Source: Turicibacter faecis (GTDB lineage: Bacteria; Bacillota_I; Bacilli_A; MOL361; Turicibacteraceae). Taken from it: a stretch of DNA of 64,000 bases. A model generated the notes under the pieces. The model did no database searches and had not been told where the DNA came from. It saw only the letters and a program-made list of their open reading frames with translations. The position numbers and the translations under genes were made by a program. How positions within the stretch are numbered: position 1 is the first letter of the stretch; the number at the start of each line of letters is the position of its first letter. The DNA lies in assembly GCF_037076425.1 (NCBI RefSeq), contig NZ_AP028127.1, positions 588,001 to 652,000 of the forward strand, read 5' to 3'. This document shows positions 61,101-64,000 of the stretch, piece by piece.

Positions 61101-61310
61101 ATGACATATTTAGAATTATTAACATCGTTTGATTTAGAAATCTTAGCAGAGACTTCACGAATTTTAAAAAAGTTAAAAGACAATGAATTAGTGGCGATGG
61201 AGCAACGGAATCGTGCGGATTTCTGTGCACGGTATTGTGATAGATTGCAAGAACGTGTTGAAAGCCATGTTGTTACAAATATGAAAGGTGACAATAGTTT
61301 TGAGTGTTAA
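61101..61310 (+). CDS. Small hypothetical protein, 69 aa
   Basis: Helical and charged (LLTSFDLEILAETSRILKK). No recognised family. AGAGGGGGAG is correctly placed before ATG 61101; the longer frame upstream runs through the 98-bp repeat and is not used. Probably co-transcribed with the next gene. Confidence 0.6.
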   Translation: MTYLELLTSFDLEILAETSRILKKLKDNELVAMEQRNRADFCARYCDRLQERVESHVVTNMKGDNSFEC

Positions 61311-61383
61311 TGTGGGGTTAGAAGTCAGTAATCATGAATCAAGAAGTTGCTTAAATCTATTATGCCAAAAAGGGGGAAGTCGT

Positions 61384-61749
61384 TTGGATTTAGAAGAGTA
61401 TTTACGGATTAATAATATGACGTTATCTACTTTTGCAAAAAGGCATCAGCTGAATTATCATCGCTTGTTTCGTGTAAAGCAGGGGGCCGTCACACGTGAC
61501 CAAGCGATTAAGCGGGTGTTTGAAGAGTTGAATCTCATCAATGATAAGAAAGTCTGTGAGGGTGAGCCGAATTCCATTTTTTTAGCACAGGAGCGGGTAT
61601 GCATTAACTGTGAGGATGCAGGTGATATCTATTGTTATTATTTGCATCATTTAAAAGAACTTGAGGCCTACTTAAAACAACAAAATATTCCGTACTATGT
61701 GCGAGTGATGAAAGATTACTGGATAGTTAAATACGATAAAAAAGGTTGA
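61384..61749 (+). CDS. Small HTH-like protein, 121 aa
   Basis: The N-terminal 40 residues (LEEYLRINNMTLSTFAKRHQ, LNYHRLFRVKQG) resemble an XRE-type helix-turn-helix, followed by a segment with Cys-x-x-Cys (CINCEDAG) and an aromatic C-terminus. I take TTG 61384, since GGGGG lies 7 bases upstream; the longer in-frame ATG overlaps the previous gene without a ribosome site. Regulator role is inferred. Confidence 0.5.
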   Translation: MDLEEYLRINNMTLSTFAKRHQLNYHRLFRVKQGAVTRDQAIKRVFEELNLINDKKVCEGEPNSIFLAQERVCINCEDAGDIYCYYLHHLKELEAYLKQQNIPYYVRVMKDYWIVKYDKKG

Positions 61750-61800
61750 GGGATTCCTACGCTACGTAGCCAATCTCGTAGCTATCCGCCACTGGCAGAG
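61738..61800 (+). repeat. Module head repeat after the 61384 gene
   Basis: AAAAAAGGTTGAGGG then CCTAC (61756-61760), stem GCTACG (61761-61766) with CGTAGC (61777-61782), and the 12-nt linker TATCCGCCACTG. Inner stem pair changed from C-G to T-A relative to 59893/59909, keeping the pairing; the outer stem is weakened by two mismatches. It overlaps the end of the preceding gene. Confidence 0.65.
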
Positions 61801-61856
61801 TTAAGGTATTAGCCTATTGCTGTTAGTGATGATTTTCCATTTTAAAAAGGGAAAAA

Positions 61857-63257
61857 TTATTCTAAATTAAAATAATCGACAAATTCTAGTTTAGATTGAA
61901 TGTTGTTATCTGTGAAAAAATTAATGAGTTCTACTCTTACTGAAGGGATTGGATTACCCTGTCTATTTGTTGGAATTACAATGAAGTCATCGTTCTCCTC
62001 GGCTATATATGTCCAATTAATTTTATTGCTGATACGGTTTAGGGCGATGTATTTTTTTAGTAGTTGATCAGTAAATAGTTGGATAGATGTACTACTGAAG
62101 CCGAATGTTTGGTCTAGATGGGTCATAGAATCTTTAATATCAATAGTTTGAATCTCACCTAAGATGGTTTCTATATCGTAGTTTTTATTTATAATCTGAT
62201 TATAAATCATTGGAGCTTTGAACTTAAGAATGATTAAGAGTGCATAGAGGTAAGCAGTTGTAATAAGGTATAGTGGTTGATACGTACTAAACTCTTTATT
62301 AAATTCAGGAATTAGTGGGAGAAGTAAGTCAAGATAATTATATAGCTTATTAATGTCCCTTAATGAGAAGTTATAAGTATGAATGAATTCAATTAAGAAA
62401 AAGGAGAAATAGTTTGTATTTTTATAGTGAGAAAAGGTGAGATCACTTTTTAATTGGGAGTAGGCACGTAAATCGGGATGGGGGAGTTGAAAATCGATGT
62501 CCAAAAAACGTCCTAAATATCCGATAGTATCCATATTAGTGCCGTAGATTGAGGATATCGAATGTGAAAGTTGTTCCTTATCTATGGATAAAATAAATGC
62601 AAATCCTTCGATATTAAAGAGATGTTTGATTACTTCTAATAATTCAATGGTATAGGGAGGACGACAACGATCGAGTTCATCAATAAAGAAGATTATCTTC
62701 TTTCCTACAGTTTTCTGATAATTACTCATCGCACGTTTTAATTCTTTCCTTAAATTTTTGTTATTAATTGTTTCAGAGAGGACTGTATAATTTAATTTCC
62801 TTTTAAGATTTCTAAACTCTTTGTCTACATTATCATCCTTTATGAAATCGGACTTTTCTAAAACTCCTTGAGTCAAGAGTTTAATTGCGATAGAACTTCC
62901 AATATCTATCGTATCAAGGAAAAACATTTTCATTTTATCGAATGCTTTTTTTAGCTCGGGTGTATTATTATTTATACATGTTTCAAGTTCTATAAAAATA
63001 TCTATAAGTGGAGTTTTGCTGTAGTCATTCTCCCATGCATTAAAATAAATAGTTTCAAATTGTTTTTGATATTGTTCCGTACTCATTAACATATCTTGCC
63101 ACATGTGAATAAAGGTTGTCTTTCCTGTTCCCCATCCAGAGTCTAGTGAGATGACTAAGGGCTTATTTTTAGTTGAAATAATGTGTGTTAAGTTTTGAGC
63201 GATTCCTTTTCGATTTAATTGATCTTCTTTAAATGATGTTAAAATAGTATCATTCAT
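61857..63257 (-). CDS. KAP-family P-loop NTPase
   Basis: A 466-aa ATPase. Walker A GWGTGKTT at residues 41-48, the family's FNAWEND patch at 72-78, Walker B with the typical FFIDELDRCRP at 190-200 (Asp193, Asp196). A hydrophobic loop (MFFLDTIDIGSSIAIKLLTQG) may touch the membrane, but no clear transmembrane hairpin is present. KAP NTPases occur in phage defence and mobile-element cargo. GAGGAG precedes the ATG. It is divergent from the HNH-like gene at 63465 and its 3' end meets the module at 61738. Confidence 0.85.
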   Translation of the reverse strand: MNDTILTSFKEDQLNRKGIAQNLTHIISTKNKPLVISLDSGWGTGKTTFIHMWQDMLMSTEQYQKQFETIYFNAWENDYSKTPLIDIFIELETCINNNTPELKKAFDKMKMFFLDTIDIGSSIAIKLLTQGVLEKSDFIKDDNVDKEFRNLKRKLNYTVLSETINNKNLRKELKRAMSNYQKTVGKKIIFFIDELDRCRPPYTIELLEVIKHLFNIEGFAFILSIDKEQLSHSISSIYGTNMDTIGYLGRFLDIDFQLPHPDLRAYSQLKSDLTFSHYKNTNYFSFFLIEFIHTYNFSLRDINKLYNYLDLLLPLIPEFNKEFSTYQPLYLITTAYLYALLIILKFKAPMIYNQIINKNYDIETILGEIQTIDIKDSMTHLDQTFGFSSTSIQLFTDQLLKKYIALNRISNKINWTYIAEENDDFIVIPTNRQGNPIPSVRVELINFFTDNNIQSKLEFVDYFNLE

Positions 63258-63464
63258 GAGATGACTCCTCTCTAGTCTTATAAAGATTAATAAGGTTAAT
63301 ATGGTCAGAATTATAAAATTTATTTTATTTTTGGATTAATATCATGATTTTGGGTATTTTAACTATAAAGAAGTAAATTGAGTTGAATTGATGTATCTGA
63401 TTTTTTTTCTTAAAATATTTTCAATATTAAAAACTGATTTATTAATTAAAAAGGTGATGATTCA
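63258..63464. promoter_or_regulatory. AT-rich divergent promoter region of the KAP/HNH pair
   Basis: About 200 bp, very AT-rich, between divergent starts. No strong palindrome was seen. Both genes must be driven from here, so co-regulation is likely. Confidence 0.35.
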
Positions 63465-64000
63465 ATGGCTAGAGAATATGCGAAATTAAATCTAAACAAA
63501 ATGACGCGAGTTCTTAGTAAATTAAATAAGAGTGAATTAATAGATTCTAAAAAAGTAGTCAGCAAGGGTATAAGAACTGCGCAATCTAAAGCAAAAGAGA
63601 GTAATTGTTATTATTGCGGCACCCCATGTAGCAGTTTTTGTAATTCTCATACAATTCCTGCATTTAGTTTAAGAAATATTGCTCAAAAAGGGAAGCTTTT
63701 TTCAGCCAATAAAGTAATAGAGATGAGATTAGTGGAAATGGAAAAGGGAGTAAAGGCTGCGGGAACATTTCAAATAATATGTAAGAGTTGCGATAACACA
63801 ATCTTTCAAGAATATGAAAATCCTGAAAACTATCTAAATGAAATAACGAGTAAGATGTTAGCCCAAATTCATTTGAAGAATACCCTGAAAATGATAAGTC
63901 AGAGAAAAATGGAGATTCAATTATATGCCAATATCCAGTTCGGAAATCAAGGCAAATTTAAAAATAAAATTAATCAGATGGATCTAACAGAGTTGGAAGA
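63465..64000 (+). CDS. HNH-like zinc protein, 3' end outside the window
   Basis: At least 178 residues, cut by the window edge. CYYCG near residue 49, then FCNSHTIPAF (C-x-x-S-H-x-I-P), and later ICKSCDN form an HNH-like or related zinc-binding core; the pairing CxxC .. SHxIP is typical of HNH-type modules in defence proteins, but the catalytic His-Asn-His cannot be confirmed. AAGGTGATG precedes ATG 63465. Divergent from the KAP NTPase, it is the likely effector or partner. AT-rich codons mark it as cargo. Confidence 0.5.
   Translation, partial: MAREYAKLNLNKMTRVLSKLNKSELIDSKKVVSKGIRTAQSKAKESNCYYCGTPCSSFCNSHTIPAFSLRNIAQKGKLFSANKVIEMRLVEMEKGVKAAGTFQIICKSCDNTIFQEYENPENYLNEITSKMLAQIHLKNTLKMISQRKMEIQLYANIQFGNQGKFKNKINQMDLTELE

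Larger units (their letters stand above)
54623..64000. mobile_element. Integrated mobile element, left end to window edge
   Basis: Left boundary inferred at about 54,622/54,623, where the helicase homology stops. Inside are two serine recombinases next to the junction, a phage-type repressor pair, an HUH Rep, repeated foldable modules, small ORFs, and a KAP/HNH cargo pair. No capsid, terminase, conjugation or relaxase genes are visible, so it looks like an integrated plasmid-like or satellite element rather than a complete prophage or ICE. The right end is outside the window. Confidence 0.7.

Noticed and set aside
57448-61800. Integron-like attC sites, because GTTGAAT/GTTGAAC fit the GTTRRRY core
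   Set aside because: No tyrosine integron integrase is visible, and the modules lack the paired inverse-core and L/R box symmetry of attC. The recombinases present are serine type.
1-64000. tRNA or rRNA genes
   Set aside because: I found no cloverleaf with acceptor and T-arm consensus and no rRNA-like segment; a tRNAscan run could still detect one I missed.

Overview
The window reads as a low-GC, endospore-forming anaerobic Bacillota chromosome. The gene content is closest to a Turicibacter-like gut Firmicute; that is an inference from content (two YjcZ-type spore peptides behind a SigK-like promoter, a trimeric NADH/ferredoxin [FeFe]-hydrogenase operon, pyruvate:ferredoxin oxidoreductase, bacterial glycogen genes, strong TTA/AAA codon preference), not from a marker gene. 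No rRNA, tRNA or CRISPR array was seen.

Bases 1-53,000 are ordinary backbone. From the left: the start of a membrane transporter on the minus strand behind an attenuated leader; aroE-aroQ; an acyl-ACP thioesterase; a patatin; a radical SAM/SPASM protein with a deformylase-like protein; a MazG-like protein; a UvrD-type helicase with a DEDDh exonuclease embedded in it; an acyltransferase/zinc-ribbon pair behind a riboswitch-like leader; a MEMO-AMMECR1 fusion; a flippase-like YbhN protein; an M20 peptidase; cysK; Hsp20; a DEAD-box helicase and a Suv3-like helicase; pullulanase; hemZ-yhaM; a PrsA-like foldase with a duplicated N-domain; and the YjcZ pair. The energy block follows: a six-gene hydrogenase operon (32.7-38.3 kb) and nifJ (38.8-42.4 kb), which could together turn reduced ferredoxin and NADH into H2. 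Then come glgC-glgA, the folE-aroC-aroB-aroA-TPR operon, and a YugP protease. With aroE and aroQ at the left end, most of the shikimate pathway is in the window.

From about 53.0 kb the character changes. A gene-poor strip (53.0-53.9 kb) holds several hairpins and two homologous tiny hydrophobic peptide ORFs, one of them out of frame at a seven-G run. A phospholipase-D-type helicase gene is then cut off exactly where its Walker A motif should begin, and right behind it lie two tandem large serine recombinases. I read this as the left junction (about 54,622/54,623) of an integrated mobile element that runs past the right edge.

The element carries an XRE/S24-like repressor facing a small Cro-like protein, small zinc-binding and hypothetical proteins, an HUH-type rolling-circle Rep, and divergent cargo: a KAP-family P-loop NTPase and an HNH-like zinc protein cut by the window edge. 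Between and around these genes lie repeated, foldable non-coding modules (a GTTGA-flanked unit with a two-stem hairpin and a fixed 12-nt linker). They include a 49-bp tandem repeat and a 98-bp direct repeat flanking the Rep gene. This module family and the KAP/HNH cargo are the most likely new biology here.
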